Notes: generated by a model from the sequence alone, not told the origin. 64,000 bases of DNA from Deltaproteobacteria bacterium (GCA_016713425.1 JADJPE010000005.1:3534001-3598000), one strand, 5' to 3'; shown: positions 52,827-62,134, counted from the stretch's first letter. Numbers and translations: made by a program.

Positions 52827-53037
52827 GGGCTGTCTTCCTGGTGCGAGAAAGGAATTTGGCACCAGGTACTCAAAGAAGTCTCGAAGGACTCAGACGCTTG
52901 GATCGGGCACGAGCAACTCGAACATCAATGATGTCAGGCGCTGATTCCGCCAAAGAAAATCCGACAGATCCCACGAAGCTACGACCGCCACCTCTATGCA
53001 AATCGCCGGCGGGTGGAGCGTTGGCGACCGACCGCGA

Positions 53038-53574
53038 TCAGTCGTCGTCATCGTCGTGTTCTTCTCCTGCGCGCCGGTTCGGCGCTTGTTCTGGTGATCC
53101 TGTCGATCCCTGGGCAGAATTTGTGTAAGCACTCGCCGCGTTGTGGCGATAGACGAGGTCGCCCCCCGCTTGCCCTGTCCGGTATCCGAGACCCAAGACG
53201 GCAAGCGTTCCGAGGGTCGCCACCGCGGCCGTTGGAAGCCCGACCCTGCTGCGACGGACGGCCAGTCCGAGCAGCATGAGGCCGAGCACCACACCGCATG
53301 CCCAAACGAAGACCTCCGCCGCCTCTTCGTGTTCTTCGATCGCGTGCTCCGGGACGACCCGCTCGACGCGCGTCTCCTCGGATTCGCCCGTCTGCAGGGC
53401 GACGATGCCGGATCCGAGCAGGATCCCCTGGAGCGCAACAACCAGGACCCAACTTCGGGCCGGCAGCCACTGGCGCCACCATGCCAGCAGAACCCCGCCC
53501 GCGAGCAGAGGCATCAGCACACCGAGGGCGATGGGGACGTGAACGACTTTGGGATGAAAGAACAGGGTGTCCAT
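53038..53574 (-). CDS. DUF2231-type membrane protein
   Basis: This 178-residue membrane protein has four hydrophobic segments and the family start FHPKVVHVPIALGVLMPL, where the paired histidines (HPK and HVP) are characteristic of DUF2231. A short acidic loop with several His and Glu (PEHAIEEHEEAAEVFVWA) lies between helices 2 and 3. The C-terminal tail ends in a run of Asp preceded by His, which may bind metal. Family members are often linked to heme or redox proteins but have no established activity. The gene is divergent from a membrane LuxR-type regulator. Confidence 0.8.
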   Translation of the reverse strand: MDTLFFHPKVVHVPIALGVLMPLLAGGVLLAWWRQWLPARSWVLVVALQGILLGSGIVALQTGESEETRVERVVPEHAIEEHEEAAEVFVWACGVVLGLMLLGLAVRRSRVGLPTAAVATLGTLAVLGLGYRTGQAGGDLVYRHNAASAYTNSAQGSTGSPEQAPNRRAGEEHDDDDD

Positions 53575-53672
53575 GACGAGGCCTCCAGTTGTATGAGTTT
53601 GGAGGCCAGGATGGTCTTAAAGAACGCGGCCAGGCCATCCTGCGGACGTGATACGAGAGGAATAGCGAGCAC

Positions 53673-54245
53673 TTGGACGAGTCGAACTACACATCTGAAC
53701 GACCGCTCCTGACGCTCACCTTCATCGCGTTCCTACTCATGGCGTGCCTTGCGGCCGTCGATCTCGTCTCCGACCTCCGCGAGGGAACCACCGCCTCCCA
53801 CGTCTTTGCCGAGGGAGGCATCTTCCTGGTCGGGTTTATCGGCGCCGCGTTGGTGGCTCGCAAGCTGATTCAAGTCACGCGCTTGGCTCGAGTAGCGACC
53901 GCGGAGGCCCACGCCCTCGCCGGTGCGCTCGCGAAGAGCGCCGCCGATGCGGAGCGATGGCGCAGCGAAGCCCGTGACCTCATGCGCGGACTGAGCCAGG
54001 CCATCGACGAGCAGTTCGATCGCTGGCTGCTCTCGCCGGCCGAAAAGGAAGTGGGGCTGCTGCTTCTGAAGGGACTCAGTCATCGCGAGATTGCCGAGGC
54101 GCGGTCCGTAGCCGAAGCCACCGCCAGGCAGCAAGCTCGGGCCGTCTACAAGAAGGCGGGGCTGTCGGGACGACACGACCTTGCGGCGTTTTTTCTTGAG
54201 GACCTCATGCTGCCGCAGGAAGCCGAGAACGCGCGAGCTCTCTGA
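53673..54245 (+). CDS. Membrane-anchored LuxR-type HTH regulator
   Basis: This 190-residue protein has two N-terminal membrane helices (LTLTFIAFLLMACLAAVDLV and VFAEGGIFLVGFIGAALVARKL), a short linking coiled coil, and a C-terminal LuxR/GerE-type helix-turn-helix (LSPAEKEVGLLLLKGLSHREIA). There is no receiver domain, so it should sense a membrane signal directly and regulate transcription from the membrane. The start is TTG 53673. The divergent DUF2231 gene, 98 nt away, is a plausible target or partner. Confidence 0.85.
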   Translation: MDESNYTSERPLLTLTFIAFLLMACLAAVDLVSDLREGTTASHVFAEGGIFLVGFIGAALVARKLIQVTRLARVATAEAHALAGALAKSAADAERWRSEARDLMRGLSQAIDEQFDRWLLSPAEKEVGLLLLKGLSHREIAEARSVAEATARQQARAVYKKAGLSGRHDLAAFFLEDLMLPQEAENARAL

Positions 54246-54559
54246 GCTTCACGCCTTCCAACTCCAGAGCCATTTGCGCTGGCAACCACCACATCGCAGA
54301 GGCCAGCCTATTCCGTCGCGTGCTCTGAGCATTGCGGCGAACGACGACACCGCGAAGGTCATCCACGACGTACGCGCTGTGAAGCAGCGGGTGGCGAGTT
54401 GGCAGCGTGGACTTGCCCAAAAGTTTGCGAAGCCGTCAGCCGTGAGCGCGATGAGGATGTCGTCGTCGCGGTTCCGGAGGACGAAGAAGGGGCGTCTCGC
54501 CCTGTGAACACCCATCCGCTCGACCGGGAGCGCAAGATCCGACCACTGGTCGTGAGGAT
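54246..54559. other. Gap between LuxR-type gene and ABC ATPase gene, no supported gene
   Basis: This 314-bp stretch lies between two convergent genes. Short open frames exist on both strands but codon composition and residue patterns are not convincing. I cannot assign a gene, remnant or RNA here. Confidence 0.5.
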
Positions 54560-55258
54560 CTACGCATTCCGAAAGTCAGCCCGGGCGGGCTGGAGCCGTC
54601 CGTCTTCCATCTCGTAGAGCACATCGAACACGTCGAGCGCCCGATGATCGTGGGTGACGACCAGCACTGCGGCCCCTCGCTCATGCGCCACTTTACGGAA
54701 GAGCTCCATAACGCTTCGGCTTCGAACGCTGTCGAGCGCCGCAGTCGGCTCGTCCGCCAGAACGAGGGAGGGTTCGTTCGCGAGCGCGCGCGCGATCGCA
54801 ACCCTCTGTTGTTCTCCACCACTGAGCATCTCGGGATAGGCCTTTTCTCGGTGGGCGACCTCCAGGTACTCGAGGAGCGCGCGCGCTCGTGTGCGTTGAC
54901 TGTCTTTGCCGCCGAATTCACACGCGATCTCGACGTTCTCGCGGGCCGTGAGAAAGGATGTAAGATTCGCCTTCTGAAAGACGAAGCCAAGATGCTGACG
55001 GCGAAGTCGCGAGAGATCGGCCAACGGAACGCCATCCTTCACCGCCACCTGCCCTTGAAAGAAGACCTCGCCGGTGTCGGCAGGCGACACGAAACCAAGA
55101 GCCTTGATGAGCGTCGATTTTCCAGAACCACTCGGCCCGAGGAGGGCCGCCACCGAGCCTCGCTCCAGCGTCAAGCTCACGTCGTCGAGCGCGAGAACCG
55201 CACTGCCACCGGTCCCGTAGGTCTTGCGCAGCTTCGCCGCCCGGACTGCCTCAGTCAT
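54560..55258 (-). CDS. ABC transporter ATP-binding protein (MacB/DevA-like)
   Basis: This 232-residue ATPase has Walker A GPSGSGKST, the ABC signature LSGGEQQR, Walker B LVLADEPTAALD and a switch His in VVTHDHRA. It belongs to the LolD/MacB/DevA group that powers FtsX-fold permeases. It is the last gene of a three-gene operon encoding a membrane-fusion protein, a permease and this ATPase, transcribed leftward. Such systems export lipids, peptides or lipoproteins across the envelope by mechanotransmission. Confidence 0.93.
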   Translation of the reverse strand: MTEAVRAAKLRKTYGTGGSAVLALDDVSLTLERGSVAALLGPSGSGKSTLIKALGFVSPADTGEVFFQGQVAVKDGVPLADLSRLRRQHLGFVFQKANLTSFLTARENVEIACEFGGKDSQRTRARALLEYLEVAHREKAYPEMLSGGEQQRVAIARALANEPSLVLADEPTAALDSVRSRSVMELFRKVAHERGAAVLVVTHDHRALDVFDVLYEMEDGRLQPARADFRNA

Positions 55259-55377
55259 TCAATACCCTCGAACATCATGCCGGTTCGTATCCAAGGCTCA
55301 GCGACCAATCCCGCCCGGTCATCGGCTGCCCGTCCGTCCCGCGGCAAACCTGCGACCATCAACGAACCCTCCGTCCG

Positions 55378-56589
55378 TCACCCTTCGAGCGCCCCGGCCG
55401 GATCGATTCGTTGCACATGGATCAATCCCAGAAGGCTCGCAAGCGTCACGATCACCATCGTGATCGCCGGCGCGGCGACCGAAATGATCTCTGTCACGAC
55501 GACGCGTCGCGGAAACAGCGGGAAGAGGAGCTCTCCGATGACGAAAGCAAAAGCATAGCCAAGCGCTCCGAGAAGCCACGCCTGCTGCAAGACGAAGCCG
55601 AGAAGACGAAGTCGCGGTGCGCCTAAAAGCTTGAGGACCGCGAGATCGTGGGTCTTCTCGAGCGTGAGATTGTAGATCACCATGGCCACGATGACTGAAG
55701 CCGTGAGGGTGAGGATGAGCGTAAAAAGGCCGATCTGCATGCGCGCCCGTTTGACGACACCGCCCAGAAGAAGATCTTCTTCCTCCGCTTGGGTGTAGGC
55801 ACTCACATCGCCCCAGCTCTTTGTCATCATCTTGACCTCTCCGAGGCGGTGCCGGTCCGCCTCGACCAACACCGCCGCGAGCGGTGGGCTCGAGAGCGCC
55901 GGCGGCCGCCACCTGGGATCGCGGACGAGATCCTCGAGCGCAGGCTGGCTGCGCCCCAGGTCGGTGCGACGCAGGCGTTCGACCGTGCGCAAGCGTTCGA
56001 GGACAACGGCCTCGGCCGGCTGCTCATACGCGACGAGTTGAGCGTCCGCCACCGACAGAAAAGCCACTGAGTCTCCACCCGAAGTGAGGGCGTTCTTGGT
56101 CAGACCGACGACGCGGTAGGCCTCGCGCGCAAGGACGAGCGAATCACCGATCGACAACCCAAGGGAGACGTCGACAATGATCTCCCCGTGCGGTTGTGCA
56201 AGCGGCCGGCCGCGCACAATCGGTAAAGACGCGCCCGAATCGTCCGGCCAACCGAGGCCGACAAGCGCGATCCGCAGGACTCGCCCGTCGGCCTCGCGCT
56301 GGATGAGCTGGTACGTATAGGGTCGCGCACTTCGCACGCCCGGCATCGCTGCGGCGCGACGTTCGACGGTTGGGTCGAGCCTCGAGCTCTCCGCAAACGG
56401 CCCACGCGTGTCCCGCTGCACGATCCACAGATCCGCGCCCATCGCCCGGGTGAGAATCGTCGCGTCGTCGACCATTCCCGCATAGATGCCCTGCATGCCC
56501 ACAACCACACTGAGCAGAAGGCCAAGACCCGCCGCCGTCCCTACGAATCGCAACAGGTGCCGCCGCACATCGCGAATCGCCAGATTCAT
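55378..56589 (-). CDS. ABC transporter permease (FtsX-fold, DevC-like)
   Basis: This 403-residue permease has one N-terminal transmembrane helix (HLLRFVGTAAGLGLLLSVVVG), a large periplasmic domain (about residues 45-270) and three C-terminal helices, including LILTLTASVIVAMVIYNLTL, the layout of MacB/LolC/DevC permeases. The ATG at 56589 overlaps the stop of the preceding adaptor gene as ATGA; ATG 56601 is an upstream alternative. The coupling supports a single complex with the adaptor and the ATPase. Substrate unknown. Confidence 0.9.
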   Translation of the reverse strand: MNLAIRDVRRHLLRFVGTAAGLGLLLSVVVGMQGIYAGMVDDATILTRAMGADLWIVQRDTRGPFAESSRLDPTVERRAAAMPGVRSARPYTYQLIQREADGRVLRIALVGLGWPDDSGASLPIVRGRPLAQPHGEIIVDVSLGLSIGDSLVLAREAYRVVGLTKNALTSGGDSVAFLSVADAQLVAYEQPAEAVVLERLRTVERLRRTDLGRSQPALEDLVRDPRWRPPALSSPPLAAVLVEADRHRLGEVKMMTKSWGDVSAYTQAEEEDLLLGGVVKRARMQIGLFTLILTLTASVIVAMVIYNLTLEKTHDLAVLKLLGAPRLRLLGFVLQQAWLLGALGYAFAFVIGELLFPLFPRRVVVTEIISVAAPAITMVIVTLASLLGLIHVQRIDPAGALEG

Positions 56590-57746
56590 GGCGCCACCCA
56601 CCGACGGCCGACCGGAAGCGGCCTATTCGATCGCGATCCAAGGACGTGATCGGCTTCGCCGAGGCCGTCCGAGATTTCCACGAGCATGTCACCGACGAGT
56701 CCGATGGCGACTCGTACGAGGGCGATCCGTCCATCCCGGTCGGCATATACGTACGGTCCCAGCTCGTCGCGCTGGAGCATACGAACCGGAAGTCGGAGAG
56801 CCTGTTCCCGACGCTCGATCTCAATCCGCACATCCGCCCGCTGACCGATCGCGATTCGTCGTTCGAGCCGATCCGGCGTCACCTCGACCAACAGCTCATG
56901 CGTCTGTCGGTCCGCCTCCCAAGAAATCCTCGACACCCGCCCTTCGATGACCTCGTCCGACCCGGGGAACTGAATCTTGCTCGGCTGCTCGACGGCCAAC
57001 TTGGGCAGGACCGTTTCATCCACCGCCGCGCTCACATAGACGCGTCGAAGATCGGCGATACGAAGCACCGTCGATCCCACGGCAACCGTGTCGCCCGGCT
57101 CGCGTAGTCGCCGAATGACCAGGCCATCGAAGGGCGCGAGCAACGTGGCTCGAACCATGGTCATTCGACGCTGTTCGGCACCCCCGACCGCGACGTCGAT
57201 GCTACGCGTGGCCTCAGACCGAGAAGCCAGCACTCGGTCGAGCTCGGCCCGGGCGAGGCGAAGACGATCGACGGCATCGTCGTGGCTCTTCGTCGTGATG
57301 GTGCCCGAAGCAAGCAGCGTCTCCGTTCGAGCCGCATCTCGTTCCGCCGTCACCAGCAACGACCGCGCCCGTTCTTCTTCGGCCGCAAGCCGCAGCAAGG
57401 ATGCGCGGGCCGCGGCCACCCCCATCTGCGCGGACCGAAGATCGGCCTGAGCCTGGTCAGTTTCGAGCCGAGCCAGCTCTTGGCCCAGCGAGACGCGCGC
57501 CCCTTCGTCGACCAAGACGTCGCTGAGCCGGCCAATCAAATCGAAGCCCACGGCTGCTTCGCGCTGACTCTCGATCGTCCCACGCCCGAAGGAGACCCTC
57601 ACGACGGGACCTCGGTCGATCTGGACAGCGTCGACGTGGACCGGCGAAAAGACCTTGAGCCACAATCCGAGCAGCGCGACAAACGCGAACAAAGTCGCGG
57701 CAACATAGCGGCGCGAGAAAAAGCGCCGGGCGCTGCGGTTCGTCAC
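56586..57746 (-). CDS. Membrane-fusion (HlyD/DevB-like) adaptor of ABC exporter
   Basis: This 386-residue periplasmic adaptor has an N-terminal anchor helix (YVAATLFAFVALLGLWL), a lipoyl/hairpin region with a long alpha-helical hairpin (about residues 100-200; LARLETDQAQADLRSAQ) and beta-barrel and membrane-proximal domains (APFDGLVIRRLREPGDTV). The start is GTG 57746. It is the first gene of the exporter operon and would link the permease to an outer-membrane channel; no channel gene is visible in the window. Confidence 0.9.
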   Translation of the reverse strand: MTNRSARRFFSRRYVAATLFAFVALLGLWLKVFSPVHVDAVQIDRGPVVRVSFGRGTIESQREAAVGFDLIGRLSDVLVDEGARVSLGQELARLETDQAQADLRSAQMGVAAARASLLRLAAEEERARSLLVTAERDAARTETLLASGTITTKSHDDAVDRLRLARAELDRVLASRSEATRSIDVAVGGAEQRRMTMVRATLLAPFDGLVIRRLREPGDTVAVGSTVLRIADLRRVYVSAAVDETVLPKLAVEQPSKIQFPGSDEVIEGRVSRISWEADRQTHELLVEVTPDRLERRIAIGQRADVRIEIERREQALRLPVRMLQRDELGPYVYADRDGRIALVRVAIGLVGDMLVEISDGLGEADHVLGSRSNRPLPVGRRWVAP

Positions 57747-57760
57747 AAGAACCTGCCTAG

Positions 57761-58391
57761 AGTAGGTGGGCGCGAACGGTCAAGACGGGCCAGCTTCACA
57801 GCGATGTAGAGGCCCTCGCGTCATCGAAGGAGGATGATACGGTCTATGTGGTCGAGCTTCCGAGCCTACAGACGCGCAGTCTGCCGGGGAATCGGACCGA
57901 CGTGCCGATGTCCATTGCTTGGGAAGTGGACAGCGCGGCGGTCTGGGTGCGAATGCAAGAGTGGGGCGATGAGCGCATCTCTTTGGCCTCGAACGATCGG
58001 CAGATCGCGGCGTGGCCCGAGAGCGGGCTCCGGCCTCGACCGCATCGTGCCGGGAGCGTCTACTGCCCTGCAACGGGGGCGAAAGTCTCTCTGCGTGGAT
58101 GGGGGGGGAGACGAAGGCCTCGATCTCGTCGCATCGAATGGCGATATCACGAGGCTCGTGGTGATCGAGGGCCGCGAGCGCGGATTTCACGACTACCAAG
58201 CGACGATTCGTGACCCTTTCTTCGTCGACGGGTGCCGATATGTGGCCTTTGTTTTCGACGGCAAGGTCTGGCTTGCAGAAACCGCTTCGGGCAAGATCGG
58301 CCAGCTCGCGGTCGGGAGCCTAGCTTGGCCTATTGCTCGGGCACCTTCTCCCTCTGCCGTTGAAAGATCTGCGTCCGCAGAAGAGCGATGA
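57761..58391 (+). pseudogene. Frameshifted remnant of a possible beta-propeller-like gene
   Basis: Two frames read as protein in succession. From about 57785 to 58030 one frame gives TGQLHSDVEALASSKEDDTV, VYVVELPSLQ and IAWEVDSAAVWVRMQEWGDE. From about 58030 to 58320 the frame shifted by one base gives GLDRIVPGASTALQRGRKSL and DEGLDLVASNGDITRLVVIE, ending VWLAETASGKIGQL. Codon third positions stay GC-rich across the switch. There is no start codon for the first part in frame and a stop lies just upstream at 57758. A run of eight G at 58101-58108 lies nearby. The composition suggests strand-rich, propeller-like repeats. Sequencing error is the alternative to true decay. Confidence 0.45.
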
Positions 58392-58605
58392 TGGTCCCCA
58401 TCATCAACGTCAACGCCGCTCCGATCGCTTCATCGTTCGCTGCACCGGTAGGCGCTGAGGTTCTCTGTTCCCGCGATACTTCGACCTCATGCGGCTCGAA
58501 ATACTTTGCCTTGGGGCCGAGCCGGGCCCTTCGTTTCAAGAGAGGGCGCGTTCCCCAAAGTCCTCCTCCACCCGCTACGCGACCCCGTCCACCTCGGCGG
58601 CGCAC
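58330..58605 (-). CDS. Possible small membrane protein
   Basis: This 91-residue open frame has a single hydrophobic helix (IGAALTLMMGTIIALL) and a charged C-terminal end with FQRQREKVPEQ. The first about 40 residues are basic low complexity, so the true start may be further in. It overlaps the tail of the frameshifted remnant on the other strand. Coding status is uncertain. Confidence 0.3.
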   Translation of the reverse strand: MRRRGGRGRVAGGGGLWGTRPLLKRRARLGPKAKYFEPHEVEVSREQRTSAPTGAANDEAIGAALTLMMGTIIALLRTQIFQRQREKVPEQ

Positions 58606-58935
58606 ACCGGTAGGGCACGAACGAGGACTGAGATCGATCTCGTTCAGGGGGCGTGGGCATTGAAGCGTCCTGAGTGCTCTCTTTCGCCCGCGTCGCAGCC
58701 ACTGAACCGCATGTTTTGTCGCGACCCTGGAGGGTGAGGTCTTGTGGGCGAACCACGGTTTTCATACGCACTCGTAACCTCCCGGGCGTTTCGCCGCCTA
58801 CAGTTCCTTCTCCAATCCCAAGCTGTGTTCCGCCATCGTGTAAGCCAAGATAGCGCGTCTTGATTGCATGCATGCAAAACCAATCTTATGTTTTGAAGTC
58901 TTGTTGTTTCATCCGCAGCAATTGGGGAGATGAAT
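58392..58935. other. Region upstream of the pentapeptide/RCC1 gene
   Basis: Apart from the possible small minus-strand ORF at its left end, about 330 bp hold no convincing gene. The right third (58850-58930) is clearly AT-richer than the rest of the window and contains a perfect 14-bp palindrome, which marks it as the likely promoter and operator region of the gene starting at 58936. Confidence 0.5.
58864..58877. promoter_or_regulatory. Perfect palindrome TTGCATGCATGCAA upstream of RCC1 lipoprotein
   Basis: This 14-bp perfect palindrome sits about 58 nt before the start codon in an AT-rich stretch. Its length and position fit a dimeric repressor or activator site. No matching regulator is identified in the window. 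Confidence 0.4.
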
Positions 58936-61900
58936 ATGCGATTTACGACCTGGTCGAAGCGCTTGGTTGCCGTTGTGTCCGTGGGATGGGCGACGGCCTG
59001 TGGTACCAAAGTACAGGCACCGAGCATGGAAGCTGCGCCGAACGCGGAGGTCAGCGTCGGAAACGCAAGACAGTTTGGAGGCTCGCAGTCAGCGCTCGTG
59101 GTCAAGAATGGGCTGTTTGTGAACGGAGCCGCTGGCAACGGGCTCTATGTGAATGGCCTATCGTTCAACGGCTTGTACGCCAACGGGCTCTATGTGAACG
59201 GCCTGCCGCTCAACGGACTTCCGCTGAATGGCCTCTACGTCAACGGCCTGTACGTGAACGGCATTGGGACGAATGGATTGCCGCTCAACGGACTTCCGTT
59301 GAATGGTCTTTACGTCAACGGGCTTCCGCTCAACGGACTGCCGGTCAACGGACTGCCGCTCAACGGACTCTACGTGAATGGTCTTCCGCTGAACGGGCTG
59401 TATGTGAACGGATTGCCGCTCAACGGTTTGTCGCTGAACGGTCTCAACATCAACGGTCTCTATGTCAACGGGCTGTACGTGAACGGGCTTCCCGTCAACG
59501 GGCTGTATGTCAATGGCATGTGGCCAAACGGGTTGTACGTGAACGGACTGCCGTTGAACGGCGTGGCGCTCAATGGACTCCGCGTGAACGGCTCCGACCC
59601 GACAACCGCGATCAAGGTTGCTGACGCGAATGGTCAACTGTTGAACCTGTCCGCAGACCAGGAAGCGTCGTTCGAGTCCATGTTGGGGCACCTCGTTTGG
59701 TGCGCGCTTCCCGCTCGCGACTCGGTGGCCATTTACAATGCCCAGGGTAGGCGTCGAACGTATTCCGGCTATCACGGCCTCGCACCATCCTGGAAGACTT
59801 CCGGTTTGCTCGATGACCCAAGCGGCATCGATGCAAACGAAGAGCTTCGGTGGTGCGTGGAGCATTATCGCACCGCCGTCGATGCTTCGACGATGTACGA
59901 AGGCGTCGCGCTCAATGCCAGTCAGCTCGAAAGCCTCGAGGTACTGCTCACGTATACGATTAGCTGCGCGCTCAACGATGGCGATTCCGTCGTCGTCGAT
60001 TTCCCGTCCGGCCAGAAGACCTTCTACGGTGCGCTCGGTCTAGCGCCCGGTTGGAAGGATGGACCACTCGATGAGCCGGGGCAAAAAGCAGTCTCCGCGT
60101 GCCTTGGCGCACGAACGAATGCGACCGGTTCGCATGTTCGCATCTCTCTTCGCAATCCTGGATACCCGGCGCTCACGGTGTCGAAGCTCGAATCGATGGC
60201 TTTCAAAACCCACGAAGGTGCGTTTTGGGGAAACCTGTTCGGTTCAAGCCCCGCGATTCATGCATGTAAGGTCGAAGGGGGTGGACCGGCAGGACGTTTG
60301 TGCACCGATGGAAGTTGCGGATTTACGCCAGACCCATTGCCTGCCTGCGACGATGTCGCCGCCGGGGGATGCCAGACGAAAGACGCCGAAGGCAACTGGA
60401 CGAACTGCGGCCCGGAGGGCGAGGTCGAAGTCCTCAATACGTTCCTGATGACAGAGAAAAAGCGAACAACGGGCATGAATCATACCTGTAAGACCGAAAA
60501 CGGAGAGGTCTTTTGCTGGGGGAACGGTGCGAGCGGCAAGTTGGGCATCGGCACGACGGATTCGACGTCGCGGCCGTATCTACCGGTCATGGGCTTGCCG
60601 GACAATACACAGCTTGAAAACCTTCCGCTCGAAGTGGATGTGGGTCCGGACACTAGCTGCACGCGTTTACGCAGTGGTGAAATCTGGTGCTGGGGCGGCA
60701 ACCAGTATGGTCAGCTTGCCAATGGAACAACGATGTACGGAAGCGCTACGGCGCTCCAGATCTCCGATCTTGGCCCGACCGTTGCGGACCTCGCGATGGG
60801 CTTTGATGTCAGCTGCGCGCTTCGGATGGACGGAACGGTCTGGTGCTGGGGCACGGGATACGTCGGGAACGGGACGGCCGTTCCGTACCTTCATCCCGTC
60901 CAAGCAGGTGAAACGGTCATTGGGAACGAGGCGGTACAGGTCGTTGTTGGGGCCGAACACGCATGCGTCCTCAAAATGGACGGAACAGTATGGTGCTGGG
61001 GCTCGAACATGTGGCTTGAGCTTGGGGCGCCGGGTTACAGTGAGTATACGCCGATCCGTGTCGGAGAGGCTGAGCTGGGCAACCGGACCGTCCGCTTGTA
61101 CACTCAGGTTCAGCACACCTGTGCCTTGCGCGACGACGACACGCTTTGGTGCTGGGGCGTAAACATGAGTGACCAGTGCGGCGTTACTGGGAGCCTATCG
61201 ACGGGCATCGTTCAGGTGGCAGCGCTAGGCAACGACGTCCAGGAGGCTGCCCTCGGTAGCGACCATTCATGCGCGCTCAAGCACGATGGCACGGTGTGGT
61301 GTTGGGGTTGGAACGGATTGGGTCAGTTTGGCTCAGGCAACCAGGACAGCTCCGTGTCGCCGGTCCAGATGATACTCCCCGGACCGGCTGCTTCGATCGA
61401 TGCAACGCATGGGTCAACCTATGCCACCCTCGAAGACGGAACTGTCTGGGCGACGGGTGACAACGGCTGGAGCCAACTGACGGAAGATGGAACGCTGGCG
61501 AACATATACACACCGATGATGGTCTTCGACCCCGCGACCGGTACATCGGGCACAGGCGAAGGTTCTGGCGATGGTGGTGCGCCGCCGGGATCGGGCGGCT
61601 CAACCTCGTTGATCAATCCTGACTTCGACGTCGATCTCACGGGATGGGAAGCCTCCGAATCAGGCGTGGCGACTCACGAAACTCGAAACTGCCGGACGGG
61701 TACCGGTTGCGCAATGCTGAGCTCAAGCACGACTGCGTCCTTCCGCAGCACCACGGGCGTGCGCGGAGCGCTGATGTACACTGTGTCGGCATGGCTTGCC
61801 GGCACCCACAAGCGAAATTTCATCACGACCCAGATTCGAATCGTTGAGCGGGATGCGCTGGGAGCGTTCGTTGCTGAATCGACCAGCATCCGGCTCCTGA

Positions 61901-62031
61901 CGCGGACCAACTACGGTCAAATCAGTGTGTCCCACGATCTTTCGAGCGATCTCAACGAGATCTTCGTTGAGATCGACTTGCTCGAAGGCGACGCGCTCAT
62001 GATCGACGACGTCGTCGTGGACGTGTGGTAA
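58936..62031 (+). CDS. Lipoprotein with pentapeptide-like repeats, seven RCC1 blades and a C-terminal sandwich domain
   Basis: This is a 1031-residue exported lipoprotein. The signal ends at Cys22 in WATACGTK. Residues about 58-217 are 32 contiguous pentads of N-G-L-x-[VL], which fits a pentapeptide-repeat type beta-helix. Two similar Cys-containing domains follow (QEASFESMLGHLVWCALPAR and QLESLEVLLTYTISCALNDG). Then come seven RCC1-like units, each with C-x-L-x-x-D-G-x-x-W-C-W-G (about residues 510-870), enough for a closed seven-bladed propeller. A Gly-rich linker and a carbohydrate-binding-like sandwich (NPDFDVDLTGWEASESG) end it. ATG 58936 is preferred because GGGGAG is 6 nt upstream. It is probably a surface binding protein; the ligand is unknown. 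Confidence 0.88.
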   Translation: MRFTTWSKRLVAVVSVGWATACGTKVQAPSMEAAPNAEVSVGNARQFGGSQSALVVKNGLFVNGAAGNGLYVNGLSFNGLYANGLYVNGLPLNGLPLNGLYVNGLYVNGIGTNGLPLNGLPLNGLYVNGLPLNGLPVNGLPLNGLYVNGLPLNGLYVNGLPLNGLSLNGLNINGLYVNGLYVNGLPVNGLYVNGMWPNGLYVNGLPLNGVALNGLRVNGSDPTTAIKVADANGQLLNLSADQEASFESMLGHLVWCALPARDSVAIYNAQGRRRTYSGYHGLAPSWKTSGLLDDPSGIDANEELRWCVEHYRTAVDASTMYEGVALNASQLESLEVLLTYTISCALNDGDSVVVDFPSGQKTFYGALGLAPGWKDGPLDEPGQKAVSACLGARTNATGSHVRISLRNPGYPALTVSKLESMAFKTHEGAFWGNLFGSSPAIHACKVEGGGPAGRLCTDGSCGFTPDPLPACDDVAAGGCQTKDAEGNWTNCGPEGEVEVLNTFLMTEKKRTTGMNHTCKTENGEVFCWGNGASGKLGIGTTDSTSRPYLPVMGLPDNTQLENLPLEVDVGPDTSCTRLRSGEIWCWGGNQYGQLANGTTMYGSATALQISDLGPTVADLAMGFDVSCALRMDGTVWCWGTGYVGNGTAVPYLHPVQAGETVIGNEAVQVVVGAEHACVLKMDGTVWCWGSNMWLELGAPGYSEYTPIRVGEAELGNRTVRLYTQVQHTCALRDDDTLWCWGVNMSDQCGVTGSLSTGIVQVAALGNDVQEAALGSDHSCALKHDGTVWCWGWNGLGQFGSGNQDSSVSPVQMILPGPAASIDATHGSTYATLEDGTVWATGDNGWSQLTEDGTLANIYTPMMVFDPATGTSGTGEGSGDGGAPPGSGGSTSLINPDFDVDLTGWEASESGVATHETRNCRTGTGCAMLSSSTTASFRSTTGVRGALMYTVSAWLAGTHKRNFITTQIRIVERDALGAFVAESTSIRLLTRTNYGQISVSHDLSSDLNEIFVEIDLLEGDALMIDDVVVDVW
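59107..59586 (+). repeat. 15-bp coding repeat, 32 pentads
   Basis: Thirty-two contiguous 15-bp units encode Asn-Gly-Leu-x-[Val/Leu], most often with Tyr-Val or Pro-Leu in the last two positions, and a final partial unit follows. Third bases vary among units, which indicates selection on the protein rather than very recent DNA slippage. Confidence 0.97.
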
Positions 62032-62134
62032 TTCGACGCGCCAAAGACACGCTCCAAGATCACCCAAACAACATCGTGGTTCTTCCTCGGGACGGTGCAC
62101 GCGTGAACGGGTGTCGATGCCTGGAGGCGGGAGC

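Noticed and set aside
52260..52862. Arg/Val repeat protein on the minus strand
   Set aside because: It is the complement of the Asn/Ser/Pro repeat; the plus frame has a plausible start and a coiled coil.
54249..54515. Possible transposase or enzyme fragment on the minus strand
   Set aside because: Only a few residues looked familiar, none matched a motif I could name, and codon pattern is weak; left as unassigned gap.
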